Shown in pieces: positions 1-8,075 of a DNA stretch of 25,828 nt. Origin of the DNA: an uncultured Lachnoanaerobaculum sp. (lineage in GTDB: Bacteria > Bacillota > Clostridia > Lachnospirales > Lachnospiraceae). The notes beneath the pieces are model-generated. The model was given only the letters and a program-made list of their open reading frames with translations, was not told where the DNA came from and ran no database searches. Position numbers and translations under genes: made by a program. Location: assembly GCF_938015485.1 (NCBI RefSeq), contig NZ_CALLVU010000162.1:1-25828 (forward strand), written 5' to 3'. Every line of letters starts with the position of its first letter. Positions within the stretch are counted from its first letter, which is position 1.

Positions 1-167
1 TAAACAGGACATTTTCGTTTGGGGTATATTAGGACTTTATCATATACGGCTTATACTGTCCTGGACTATTATAATACGGACATTGAGTTTTAACAATGAT
101 TGTGATATTATAGAGGCAGTTTGTCTATAAAATATAAGGCATTGCCTAAGAATAAGAGAGGTGTATT

Positions 168-287
168 ATGGCAGTTTTTTTATCAACATTAGTAGGAAGC
201 GTAGTTAAGGCTATTATTTTTGGAATATTAGCACTAATAGGCATCAAATTGGGCAAAAAAGCAAGTGATATGAGAAAAGGAAAGTAA
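168..287 (+). CDS. 39-aa single-pass membrane peptide upstream of alaS
   Basis: A short reading frame starts at ATG 168 after an AGAGAGG-type ribosome binding site (about 156-162). It encodes a peptide with one hydrophobic stretch (about residues 10-27, rich in Val, Ile, Leu, Ala and Gly) followed by a basic tail with several Lys and Arg. This is the shape of a small inner-membrane peptide with its positive end in the cytoplasm. The stop lies 7 bp before the alaS start, and its last codons carry the probable alaS ribosome binding site (AGGAAAG, 278-284), so the two may be translationally coupled. I do not recognise the family. It may instead act only as a leader. Confidence 0.55.
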   Translation: MAVFLSTLVGSVVKAIIFGILALIGIKLGKKASDMRKGK

Positions 288-294
288 CAGATAT

Positions 295-2952
295 ATGAGT
301 AACAAAAGTGTAAACAGTGAAAACGGAGTAAACCAGATAAGAAGAAAATTCTTGGAGTTCTTTGAAAGCAAAGGCCATTTGGCAATGAAGAGCTTTTCTT
401 TGGTTCCGCACAATGACAATTCACTACTGCTAATCAACTCAGGTATGGCACCGCTTAAGCCGTACTTTACAGGACAGGAGATACCGCCGAGAAGAAGAGT
501 ATGTACATGTCAGAAATGTATTCGTACAGGAGATATCGAGAATGTAGGAAAGACTGCAAGACATGGTACATTCTTTGAGATGCTCGGTAATTTCTCATTC
601 GGAGACTACTTTAAGCATGAGGCTATTGCATGGACTTGGGAGTTTTTGACAGAAGTGGCAGGTCTTGATGTGAACAGACTTTATCCTTCAGTATATATGG
701 ATGATGATGAGGCGTTTGAGATTTGGAATAAAGAGATAGGTATTCCGGCTGAGAGAATATTTAAGTTCGGAAAAGAAGATAACTTCTGGGAGCACGGAGA
801 AGGACCTTGCGGACCTTGTTCAGAGGTCTATTATGACAGAGGAGAAAAATACGGCTGTGGAAAACCTACCTGTACGGTAGGCTGTGACTGTGACAGGTAT
901 ATGGAAATCTGGAACAATGTATTCTCACAGTTCAATTCTGACGGCAAGGGACATTATACGGATCTTATACAGAAGAATATAGATACAGGTATGGGACTTG
1001 AAAGACTTGCTGTAGCACTTCAGGATGTGGAATCAATATTTGAAGTGGATACTATCAAGGCACTTCTTGACAGAGTGGCTGAACTTGCAAATACTTCATA
1101 CAAAGAAGATGCAGGCAAGGATGTTTCACTTCGTCTTATCACAGACCATATCAGATCATGTACTTTCATGATTTCAGACGGAATCATGCCGAGTAATGAG
1201 GGTAGAGGTTATGTACTTAGAAGACTTTTAAGAAGAGCTGCAAGACATGGAAGAATGCTGGGTATCAAGGACACATTCCTTGCAAATCTTGCAAATACAG
1301 TTATTGAACTTTCTAAGGACGGCTATCCTGAGCTTGAAGAAAAGAAAGAGATGATTTTGAAGGTTCTTACAGAAGAGGAGAACAAATTCAATAAGACTAT
1401 CGATCAGGGACTTTCAATACTCTCCGATATAGAAGAAAAGCTTGCAGAAAATAAAGAGAAGATAATATCAGGTGAAGACGCCTTCAGATTGTATGATACA
1501 TACGGTTTCCCTCTTGACCTTACAAAGGAGATAATAGAGGAAAAGGGCTTTAGTGTAGATGAAGACGGCTTTAACAAAGCTATGGAGGCTCAGAGAAAGC
1601 AGGCAAGAGCTGCAAGAAAAGCTACCAACTACATGGGCGCGGATGTGACAATATACCAGTCACTTGATCCTAAGCTTGAATCCGTATTTGAAGGCTATAA
1701 CAGTCTTACAGACAGCGGAAAGATTATCGCGCTGACTACTGAAGATGAGATAGTTGAGGCTATTGCGGAGGGAGATCACGGAACGATTTTCCTTGATAAG
1801 ACTTCATTCTATGCTACCATGGGCGGTCAGAATGCCGATATCGGTGTTATAAAGACAGCAGACTCGGTATTTAATGTAGTGGATGTTATAAAACTTGGCG
1901 GCAACAAGATAGGTCATGTAGGCTATGTAAGTCAGGGAATGTTCAAGCTTAACGACACGGTGGAAACTGTTGTAGATGAAAAGAACAGAAGAAAGACCGC
2001 CGCAAATCATTCTGCAACCCACCTTTTACATAAGGCATTAAGAGAAGTGCTGGGCAATCATGTTGAGCAGGCCGGAAGCTATGTGGATGCCGAAAGACTC
2101 AGATTTGACTTTACACATTTTAAGAGCCTTTCAAAAGAGGAACTTGAAAATGTAGAGGCACTTGTAAACAGAGAGATAAATAAAGCATTACCTGTTGTTA
2201 CAGATATAACGGATGTGGAGTCGGCTAAAAAGAGCGGTGCTATGGCACTCTTCGGTGAAAAGTATCAGGGTGATGTAAGAGTTGTAAGTATGGGAGACTT
2301 CTCAAAGGAGCTTTGTGGAGGTACTCATGTACATAATACAGCCGATATAAAGCTATTTAAGATACTTTCAGAGAACGGTATTGCTGCAGGTGTAAGAAGA
2401 ATAGAAGCTCTTACAGGTGACTGCGTTATAGAGTTCTATCAGGACATCGAAAGCAGAATGCAAAAAGTGGCCGAGCTTTTAAAGACAAACGAGAGTGAAC
2501 TTGTATCAAAGACAGAGAGCGTTTTGGATGAGATGAAGGCTCTTAAGTCCGAGAATGAGAAGCTTAAAGCCAAACTTGCAAGTGAAGCGCTTGGAGACAG
2601 TAAGGAAAGTATCGAAGAGATTGGAGGAGTCAAGTTCATTGCAATGCAGGTAAGCGGTGTTGAGATGAATGAGCTTAGAAATCTCGGAGACAAGTTAAAA
2701 GAAGATGTAGACGGCGGAGTGGTAGTTCTTGCATCGGATGTGGACGGTAAGGTTAACTTACTGTGTATGGCAGGCGATAAGGCACTGTCTTTGGGTGCAC
2801 ATGCCGGAAATATTATAAAAGGCATTGCCGCAATTGTAGGCGGTGGCGGCGGCGGAAGACCGAATATCGCACAGGCAGGAGGAAAGAATCCTGCAGGTAT
2901 TAAGGACGCACTTGATAAAGCAAGAGAAGTATTCAAATCACAGCTGAATTAG
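295..2952 (+). CDS. alaS: Alanine--tRNA ligase
   Basis: This cytoplasmic class II aminoacyl-tRNA synthetase charges tRNA-Ala with alanine and hydrolyses mischarged Ser/Gly-tRNA. The 885-aa length is normal for bacterial AlaRS. The N-terminal third is the catalytic core, with the family start (RRKFLEFFESKGH) and the CGPCSEVYYD region. The editing domain shows HSATH (His572 and His576) and CGGTH (Cys674, His678), the four zinc/editing ligands. The C-terminal C-Ala (DHHA1) domain ends in a glycine run followed by GRPNIAQAGG. ATG 295 gives the expected N-terminus. The gene follows a 39-aa membrane peptide by 7 bp and precedes nagB by 9 bp, suggesting one transcript. I see no T-box leader in the short upstream region. 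Confidence 0.98.
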   Translation: MSNKSVNSENGVNQIRRKFLEFFESKGHLAMKSFSLVPHNDNSLLLINSGMAPLKPYFTGQEIPPRRRVCTCQKCIRTGDIENVGKTARHGTFFEMLGNFSFGDYFKHEAIAWTWEFLTEVAGLDVNRLYPSVYMDDDEAFEIWNKEIGIPAERIFKFGKEDNFWEHGEGPCGPCSEVYYDRGEKYGCGKPTCTVGCDCDRYMEIWNNVFSQFNSDGKGHYTDLIQKNIDTGMGLERLAVALQDVESIFEVDTIKALLDRVAELANTSYKEDAGKDVSLRLITDHIRSCTFMISDGIMPSNEGRGYVLRRLLRRAARHGRMLGIKDTFLANLANTVIELSKDGYPELEEKKEMILKVLTEEENKFNKTIDQGLSILSDIEEKLAENKEKIISGEDAFRLYDTYGFPLDLTKEIIEEKGFSVDEDGFNKAMEAQRKQARAARKATNYMGADVTIYQSLDPKLESVFEGYNSLTDSGKIIALTTEDEIVEAIAEGDHGTIFLDKTSFYATMGGQNADIGVIKTADSVFNVVDVIKLGGNKIGHVGYVSQGMFKLNDTVETVVDEKNRRKTAANHSATHLLHKALREVLGNHVEQAGSYVDAERLRFDFTHFKSLSKEELENVEALVNREINKALPVVTDITDVESAKKSGAMALFGEKYQGDVRVVSMGDFSKELCGGTHVHNTADIKLFKILSENGIAAGVRRIEALTGDCVIEFYQDIESRMQKVAELLKTNESELVSKTESVLDEMKALKSENEKLKAKLASEALGDSKESIEEIGGVKFIAMQVSGVEMNELRNLGDKLKEDVDGGVVVLASDVDGKVNLLCMAGDKALSLGAHAGNIIKGIAAIVGGGGGGRPNIAQAGGKNPAGIKDALDKAREVFKSQLN

Positions 2953-2961
2953 GGGGCTATT

Positions 2962-3687
2962 ATGCGAATTTTAAAAGCAAAAGATTATAAAGAGATGAGT
3001 GAGATGGCTGCAGACATTATAGGCGCACAGGTTTTATTAAAACCTGACGCCGTACTTGGTCTTGCCACAGGTTCCACACCTATCGGAACCTATGAAGAAT
3101 TGGTAAAAAGATATGAGATGGGCAGACTTGACTTTCGCAAGATTAAGACTGTAAACCTTGATGAGTACAGAGGACTTATAAAGGACAATGACCAGAGCTA
3201 TTACTACTTCATGCATTCACATCTTTTTGACCACATCAATATAGATAAGGCCAATACAAATGTGCCTGACGGTATGGAGCCTGATGCGATTAAGGCAGGA
3301 GAAGACTATGAGAATATCATAAGCAACTTCGGAGGTATCGACTTACAGCTCTTAGGACTTGGAAACAACGGTCATATAGGATTTAACGAGCCATGTGATG
3401 AATTTATTGACAAGACACATGTGGTGGATTTGACACAGAGCACAATAGAGGCAAACAAGAGATTCTTTGCAAGTATTGATGATGTACCTAAGCAGGCATA
3501 TACTATGGGAATAGGAAGCATTATGAGAGCAAAGCGAGTACTTATGCTTGTAAGCGGCAAGGGAAAAGCACAGATAGTAAAGGATGCGTTCTTCGGACCT
3601 GTAACACCTAAGGTGCCGGCATCCATACTGCAGCTCCACAATGATTTTATATTGATAGGTGATGCGGAGGCTCTGTCATGCTTATAA
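2962..3687 (+). CDS. nagB: Glucosamine-6-phosphate deaminase
   Basis: NagB converts glucosamine 6-phosphate to fructose 6-phosphate and ammonia, feeding amino sugars into glycolysis. The 241-aa protein has the family signatures: the phosphate-binding loop GLATGSTP (33-40), NLDEYRGL with the likely proton-acceptor Asp67, and GLGNNGHIGFNEP with catalytic His138. The length fits the short Gram-positive NagB type, without the longer C-terminus of the enterobacterial allosteric enzyme. A strong AGGGGG ribosome binding site overlaps the end of alaS (2951-2956). The last 10 bp overlap the nagA start, so nagB and nagA are probably translationally coupled. Confidence 0.97.
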   Translation: MRILKAKDYKEMSEMAADIIGAQVLLKPDAVLGLATGSTPIGTYEELVKRYEMGRLDFRKIKTVNLDEYRGLIKDNDQSYYYFMHSHLFDHINIDKANTNVPDGMEPDAIKAGEDYENIISNFGGIDLQLLGLGNNGHIGFNEPCDEFIDKTHVVDLTQSTIEANKRFFASIDDVPKQAYTMGIGSIMRAKRVLMLVSGKGKAQIVKDAFFGPVTPKVPASILQLHNDFILIGDAEALSCL

Positions 3688-4829
3688 AAAATGCTATTGT
3701 ATTTGATCCTGACAAGGTATTCAGAAACAGAGAGATAAATATTTCAGGAGAAAAATTCGTAGAGCCGTCTTTTATGAATTTGGGATTTTCACCGGACATT
3801 GATAAAAAGCAGATAGATGCTACAGGACTCTACGCAATCCCGGGACTTGTAGATATACATTTCCACGGCTGTATGGGCGATGATTTCTGTGATGCAAATG
3901 ATGACACTATAAAGAATATAGCAAAATATGAGGCAAGGTCGGGAATTACAAGTATTTGTCCTGCAACCATGACCATCTCAAAGGATGAACTTAGAGAAAT
4001 CATGAAAAAGGCCGCCGCATATGATAATGAAGAGGGTGCAAAGCTTGTAGGTATAAATATGGAAGGCCCTTTTATAAGTGAAGCAAAAAAGGGTGCTCAG
4101 TCATCAAAGTATATCTTAAAATGTGATGCAAAGCTGTTTGATGAACTAAACGATTTATCAGGCAATATCATAAAGCTTGTAGATATCGCTCCTGAAAATG
4201 ACGGTGCTATGGAGTTCATAAAAGAGGTAAAGGACAGAGTGATAGTTTCTATTGCACATACAATGGCGGACTATGACACCGCAAGCAAAGCTTTTGAAGA
4301 GGGAGCATCTCATGTGACTCATCTTTACAATGCTATGCCTCCGTTTACACACAGAGCTCCGGGAGTTATAGGTGCCGCTATTGATAATGATACGGTATGT
4401 GTAGAGCTTATATGTGACGGTATACATATTCATCCGGCAGTTGTAAGAGCCACATTCAAGATGTTTGGAAATGAGAGAGTTATACTTATCAGTGACAGCA
4501 TGAGAGCTTGCGGACTTGAAGACGGAGAGTACACTCTGGGCGGTCAAAAGGTCTTTGTTACAGGCAGAAAGGCTGTACTTGAAGACGGTACTATAGCCGG
4601 TTCCGTTACAAATCTTTTTGAATGCATGAAAAGAGCCGTACAGGATATGCATATCAGACTTGAAGACGCCATAGCTGCGGCTACAATAAATCCGGCAAGG
4701 CAGATAGGAATATTTGATAAAGTCGGAAGCATTGAGGACGGAAAGTATGCCGACCTTGTATTGATGGATAAGTCACTCAATATAAAGGCGGTATATGTAC
4801 ATGGCAAAGAAATATATAGTGAATTATAA
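3678..4829 (+). CDS. nagA: N-acetylglucosamine-6-phosphate deacetylase
   Basis: NagA removes acetate from N-acetylglucosamine 6-phosphate, the step before NagB. The 383-aa protein is an amidohydrolase-fold enzyme. It carries the metal-binding HFHG motif (His61, His63), the NMEGPF segment, AHTMADY, THLYNAMPPFTHR (substrate/metal histidines) and the late SDSM motif with the catalytic Asp. The start codon lies inside the last codons of nagB, which supports translation coupling. The gene order nagB-nagA fits a cytoplasmic pathway for amino sugars from peptidoglycan, chitin or mucin glycans. An intrinsic terminator begins 7 bp after the stop, so this gene ends the operon. Confidence 0.97.
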   Translation: MLIKNAIVFDPDKVFRNREINISGEKFVEPSFMNLGFSPDIDKKQIDATGLYAIPGLVDIHFHGCMGDDFCDANDDTIKNIAKYEARSGITSICPATMTISKDELREIMKKAAAYDNEEGAKLVGINMEGPFISEAKKGAQSSKYILKCDAKLFDELNDLSGNIIKLVDIAPENDGAMEFIKEVKDRVIVSIAHTMADYDTASKAFEEGASHVTHLYNAMPPFTHRAPGVIGAAIDNDTVCVELICDGIHIHPAVVRATFKMFGNERVILISDSMRACGLEDGEYTLGGQKVFVTGRKAVLEDGTIAGSVTNLFECMKRAVQDMHIRLEDAIAAATINPARQIGIFDKVGSIEDGKYADLVLMDKSLNIKAVYVHGKEIYSEL

Positions 4830-4836
4830 ATTGTAT

Positions 4837-4867
4837 GAGGTAGAGCAAAAACTCTACCTCTTTTTTA
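4837..4867 (+). terminator. Intrinsic terminator after nagA
   Basis: A perfect 9-bp stem (GAGGTAGAG at 4837-4845 paired with CTCTACCTC at 4852-4860) encloses a 6-nt loop and is followed at once by a run of T. It closes the alaS-nagB-nagA transcript. Confidence 0.9.
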
Positions 4868-4909
4868 TTTGTTATCAGATTATATATAATTTTGTACATA
4901 TTATTCTGA

Positions 4910-4924
4910 TATTTTCAAAAATAT
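4910..4924. promoter_or_regulatory. Weak CodY-box-like sequence upstream of codY
   Basis: The 15-mer TATTTTCAAAAATAT matches 11 of 15 positions of the published CodY consensus (AATTTTCWGAAAATT). It lies about 70 bp upstream of the codY -35 box. In such AT-rich DNA a match of this quality can arise by chance, so autoregulation is only a possibility. Confidence 0.2.
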
Positions 4925-4991
4925 AAATAATGTATCATTTGCCTTTAATAGGATTAGATAAGCAAATAATAATAATTATCACATAAAAAAG

Positions 4992-5020
4992 TTGTACATT
5001 TATTCAAATTGTGCTAAAAT
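4992..5020 (+). promoter_or_regulatory. Sigma-A promoter of codY (extended -10)
   Basis: TTGTAC (4992-4997) and TAAAAT (5015-5020) are separated by 17 bp, and a TG sits one base upstream of the -10 hexamer (5012-5013), giving an extended -10 element. Transcription should start near 5027, about 48 nt before the codY start codon. Confidence 0.75.
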
Positions 5021-5074
5021 TTAAGTGTGAGCTTTATTGAAAATACATTGTTTTCTAAGGGGAGGTTTTCTTGA

Positions 5075-5860
5075 ATGAGTGTACAATTATTGGATAAGAC
5101 TAGAAAGATTAACAAGTTATTACACAATAATAATTCACAAAAAGTGGTATTTAATGATATATGTGATGTATTATCAGAAATACTCGAGGCAAACAGTCTT
5201 GTTATTAGTAAAAAGGGTAAGGTATTAGGAGTTGGAACACATAATGGTACATCTGAAATCACGGAGTTGATTGCCGACAAAGTCGGAGGATTTATAGATG
5301 AAATGCTGAATGAAAGACTGCTCTCAATATTGTCCACCAAAGAAAATGTTAATCTTGCAACACTTGGATTTGACGAGGAAAATGTAAACAGATATCAGGC
5401 TATTATAAGCCCGATTGATATTGCAGGTTCAAGACTGGGTACCGTATTCATTTACAAAGAGGAAAAGGGCTTTGATATAGATGACATAATATTAAGCGAA
5501 TATGGTACAACAGTGGTAGGACTTGAAATGATGAGAAGTGTAAATGAGGAGAATGCGGAGGAAAACAGAAAGATTTCTATTGTGAAATCCGCCATATCAA
5601 CATTAAGCTTTTCAGAACTTGAAGCTATAATACATATCTTTGAAGAGCTTAACGGCAATGAAGGTGTACTTGTAGCAAGTAAGATAGCCGACAGAGTAGG
5701 GATCACCAGATCGGTGATAGTAAACGCACTAAGAAAATTTGAAAGTGCAGGAGTAATAGAAAGCAGGTCATCCGGCATGAAGGGCACATACATTAAGGTA
5801 ATAAATGATGTGGTATTTGCAGAGCTGGAAGAGGTAAAGAAGGACCAGGGTATCAAATAA
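5075..5860 (+). CDS. codY: GTP- and branched-chain-amino-acid-sensing global regulator CodY
   Basis: CodY is a dimeric DNA-binding protein that represses, or sometimes activates, nutrient-scavenging genes when GTP and isoleucine/valine are plentiful. The 261-aa protein has the usual length. The N-terminal GAF-type sensor domain (about 1-155) begins with the family start MSVQLLDKTRKIN. A linker helix follows, then the C-terminal winged helix (about 190-255) with a helix-turn-helix around KIADRVGITRSVIVNALRKF and the wing SSGMKGTYIKV. ATG 5075 is supported by the GGGGAGG ribosome binding site at 5059-5065. The gene has its own promoter and terminator. In many Firmicutes codY sits with clpYQ/hslUV or topA; here it follows amino-sugar genes. 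Confidence 0.96.
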   Translation: MSVQLLDKTRKINKLLHNNNSQKVVFNDICDVLSEILEANSLVISKKGKVLGVGTHNGTSEITELIADKVGGFIDEMLNERLLSILSTKENVNLATLGFDEENVNRYQAIISPIDIAGSRLGTVFIYKEEKGFDIDDIILSEYGTTVVGLEMMRSVNEENAEENRKISIVKSAISTLSFSELEAIIHIFEELNGNEGVLVASKIADRVGITRSVIVNALRKFESAGVIESRSSGMKGTYIKVINDVVFAELEEVKKDQGIK

Positions 5861-5873
5861 AGTTAACATACTA

Positions 5874-5899
5874 AGGATCGGCAAAGCCGGTCCTTTTTT
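5874..5899 (+). terminator. Intrinsic terminator after codY, abutting the next ribosome binding site
   Basis: AGGATCGGC (5874-5882) pairs with GCCGGTCCT (5886-5894), with one G-U pair and an AAA loop, followed by six T (5894-5899). The GGAGG ribosome binding site of the next gene starts at 5900, the base after the T-run. Read-through is therefore the simplest way for the codY promoter to feed the downstream genes. Confidence 0.88.
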
Positions 5900-5910
5900 G
5901 GAGGTATAGA

Positions 5911-6363
5911 ATGCTTAAGATAGGTGAAAAGTACTGTTTTGAAGATGACTTAAGTGACAGACAGAGTTGCCTTATATTTGATAAAGAAAGCGGCTCGTGG
6001 TCTGTAGATATAGGATTTAAAGAGGGAGATTTTTACGGTGAATTGACAGCTCCTTCTATTTGTATAAACAGTATATATTCAAACAAAAGCAATGTAAAAG
6101 ATCTTATAGGAGAAAGTTTTATTGTAAATACATTGGAAGAATGTGATGAAAGAGAAGATACATTTTATATTTATGAGTCGGAACCTATGATTTCATATAA
6201 GCTTGAAATTATAGATATAAAAGATGATAATGCTCATATAAGATGTACCGGAGTATTGATCGTTGACGGTTATGCCGACCCTATTGAAAAAGAGTATTTT
6301 GAAATTGACAGTCTGATACCGATAATAGAATCAGTAGATGATTGGAAAAAGTTCGAACTATAA
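5911..6363 (+). CDS. Hypothetical protein, first gene of immunity-like array
   Basis: I do not recognise this 150-aa acidic protein. It has no signal peptide, membrane segment or cysteine motif and looks like a soluble, beta-rich cytoplasmic protein ending in a DDWKKFEL tail. ATG 5911 has an excellent GGAGG site (5900-5904). It is the first of thirteen close-packed genes, several of which belong to families known from toxin-immunity arrays, so an immunity role is inferred from context only. No promoter is visible between the codY terminator and the start codon. Confidence 0.8.
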   Translation: MLKIGEKYCFEDDLSDRQSCLIFDKESGSWSVDIGFKEGDFYGELTAPSICINSIYSNKSNVKDLIGESFIVNTLEECDEREDTFYIYESEPMISYKLEIIDIKDDNAHIRCTGVLIVDGYADPIEKEYFEIDSLIPIIESVDDWKKFEL

Positions 6364-6379
6364 AACATGAGGTAATACT

Positions 6380-6706
6380 ATGGACAATATAAATTTTAAA
6401 CTTCCAAAAATGTATGAAAAGTTTTTAGAGGAAATAAAGGGAAGTGACGGATTTTCGGTAGGCGACACAGGTGTGATACTTTATGAAGAAAAAGATTTGG
6501 AGGAAAGAAATCTTACATATGAGGTTTTTGAATATGAGCCTGAATTTTTCATGATAGGACAGGACGGAGATATGGCTTTCTTTATAAAAAAGGACTCTGA
6601 CGATACCATATATAGAAATGATTTGGGTGCACTCGGATCACTTGAAATGGAAGAGGTATCTTCTGACATATATGAATTTATAGAGTATGTAAAAGAACAT
6701 TATTAG
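6380..6706 (+). CDS. SMI1/KNR4 (SUKH) family protein, putative immunity protein
   Basis: This 108-aa protein resembles the SUKH superfamily. It has the start LPKMYEKFLEEIKGSDGF, a middle strand region with YEVFEYEPEFFMIGQDGD, then FFIKK and a late segment in which aspartates precede a helix. SUKH proteins commonly protect bacteria against nuclease and other toxins of contact-dependent or polymorphic systems; this is family knowledge and the partner here is unknown. It is shorter than many SUKH proteins (about 130-150 aa). It lies 16 bp after the previous gene with a GAGG site at 6369-6372, so it is probably co-transcribed. Confidence 0.75.
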   Translation: MDNINFKLPKMYEKFLEEIKGSDGFSVGDTGVILYEEKDLEERNLTYEVFEYEPEFFMIGQDGDMAFFIKKDSDDTIYRNDLGALGSLEMEEVSSDIYEFIEYVKEHY

Positions 6707-6732
6707 ATGCTTTGATTATATAAGGATGAAAC

Positions 6733-7584
6733 ATGAACGAATTTTTAAAAGAATATATCAGCTTAAAAGAAAACTTTGTAAAGCAGCATGAAAATGAGGC
6801 AAGTGTATTGGCATTATATGAATTTGCTGACAGACTAAAAGTTAGAACCGAAAAAGAGGCAATGGAAGTACTGGTTGATGTCTATCAACTGCTCTATAAG
6901 ATGGAGAGTGCATATAAACTGTATGAAAATATATATGATAAAACAGACAGAAAACAGATTAAAAAGTATTTGGGGTTAAAAGAATTAAATGAGAGCCATG
7001 GTGACAGATTTGCAACACCAAGACCGCTAAATAAAGAGGAAAGGCTAAAAAGGGAAGAATGTAAAAAATTATTGCCGAAATTCAGATATCATCCCGATCC
7101 TTTGGAGACAGGTTCATTTATAGAAGGTGAAGCGAAAGTATGTCCTTGTTGCGGTAAAGAAAGCAGTGTCTACTATGCAAAAAGTCCATATGCTCAAGAT
7201 GATGTGGATTATCTTTGCCCTGTATGTATTTCAAACGGAGAAGCCGCAAAAAAGTTTGATGCGGAGTTTGTTCAGGATGCCGAATGGGATTTTGAAGAGA
7301 ATAAAGAAAAGAATGAGGAACTTTTCTACAGAACACCGGGGTATTTAAGTTGGCAGGGTGAGTATTGGCTTTCCTGTTGTAATGATTACTGTGAATATCT
7401 GGGCAGCGTAGGAACAAATGAATTAAAAGAAATGGGAATTGCAGAAGAAGTCTTTGAAGAGTACAATAAACGTGATGAATTTGCGGATGTAGAAAAATAT
7501 CTGGTAAAGGACGGATCTATTTGCGGATACTTATTCAGATGTTTACACTGTAAAAAATATCATCTTTATGTGGATGCGGACTAA
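6733..7584 (+). CDS. CbrC family (UPF0167, colicin E2 tolerance) protein with helical N-terminal extension
   Basis: The C-terminal part (about 114-283) matches the CbrC family: LPKFRYHPDPLETGSF, CPCC (137-140), LCPVC (162-165), a YLSWQGEYWLSCC segment with Cys215, Cys216 and Cys220, and CLHCKKYH (Cys270, Cys273). The paired cysteines suggest zinc binding. E. coli CbrC is linked to colicin E2 tolerance, and relatives are frequent in immunity arrays. The first ~110 residues are a charged, helix-forming extension that I do not recall in the short CbrC form. The role here is inferred to be toxin immunity. It lies 26 bp after the SUKH gene, with AAGGAT as ribosome binding site. Confidence 0.82.
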   Translation: MNEFLKEYISLKENFVKQHENEASVLALYEFADRLKVRTEKEAMEVLVDVYQLLYKMESAYKLYENIYDKTDRKQIKKYLGLKELNESHGDRFATPRPLNKEERLKREECKKLLPKFRYHPDPLETGSFIEGEAKVCPCCGKESSVYYAKSPYAQDDVDYLCPVCISNGEAAKKFDAEFVQDAEWDFEENKEKNEELFYRTPGYLSWQGEYWLSCCNDYCEYLGSVGTNELKEMGIAEEVFEEYNKRDEFADVEKYLVKDGSICGYLFRCLHCKKYHLYVDAD

Positions 7585-7616
7585 ACAAAATAAATACTAT
7601 GTAGGGGACTATAAAA

Positions 7617-8066
7617 ATGGAAAACCTTGAGATTTTTGAAAATGCCTGTAAATACTTTTCGGATAATATTATCAAATTTAAAGATATATTGGCAGAAAAG
7701 ATCCCCACACTAAAAGATAAGGAATGGGTATTTGATAAGGGCAGTACAAAGGTATTTAAGGCTGATGAAACCGGAAGAAAGAAAAGGTGCAAGGTCAGTA
7801 TCGGATACTGTCTAAAGGTGGAAATTACAAAAGCGGATGCACTAACCGCTTGGGATGAATTTAATAGGTTTTTCAAGGAAACATATGTAGCAGATATTGA
7901 AAGAATTTCAAATAATGAAGAACTGGGAAGATATGAGTTTATTGCAAAAAATACTTTAGGTGATGAAGTCAGATGCAGCATCTATCTTGCAAATGAATGG
8001 AATATAGCTCAGATTTGTATTTTAGGATATGTTTCCGGAAGATATAAAAAAACTGATTTTAAATAG
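7617..8066 (+). CDS. Hypothetical protein of immunity-like array
   Basis: This 149-aa soluble protein is not one I recognise. The N-terminal part is helical, followed by charged mixed regions with a conserved-looking WVFDKGSTKVFKAD segment and a C-terminal strand region ending in YVSGRYKKTDFK. There is no signal peptide or membrane segment. It has an AGGGGA ribosome binding site at 7603-7608, lies 32 bp after the CbrC-like gene and ends 9 bp before the next one. Function is unknown; position suggests an immunity or accessory role. Confidence 0.75.
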   Translation: MENLEIFENACKYFSDNIIKFKDILAEKIPTLKDKEWVFDKGSTKVFKADETGRKKRCKVSIGYCLKVEITKADALTAWDEFNRFFKETYVADIERISNNEELGRYEFIAKNTLGDEVRCSIYLANEWNIAQICILGYVSGRYKKTDFK

Positions 8067-8075
8067 GAGTATGGA

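Noticed and set aside
1..167. T-box riboswitch or clear promoter for alaS
   Set aside because: The stretch is too short for a full T-box and lacks the conserved T-box core. TATAAT at 70-75 has no matching -35. A CAGGAC (5-10) and GTCCTG (57-62) pair is too short and distant to call.
2439..2936. Long open frame on the - strand inside alaS
   Set aside because: It is antisense to the conserved C-terminal AlaRS domain. Its Ser/Pro-rich translation follows from the codon bias of the + strand gene, and it has no ribosome binding site.
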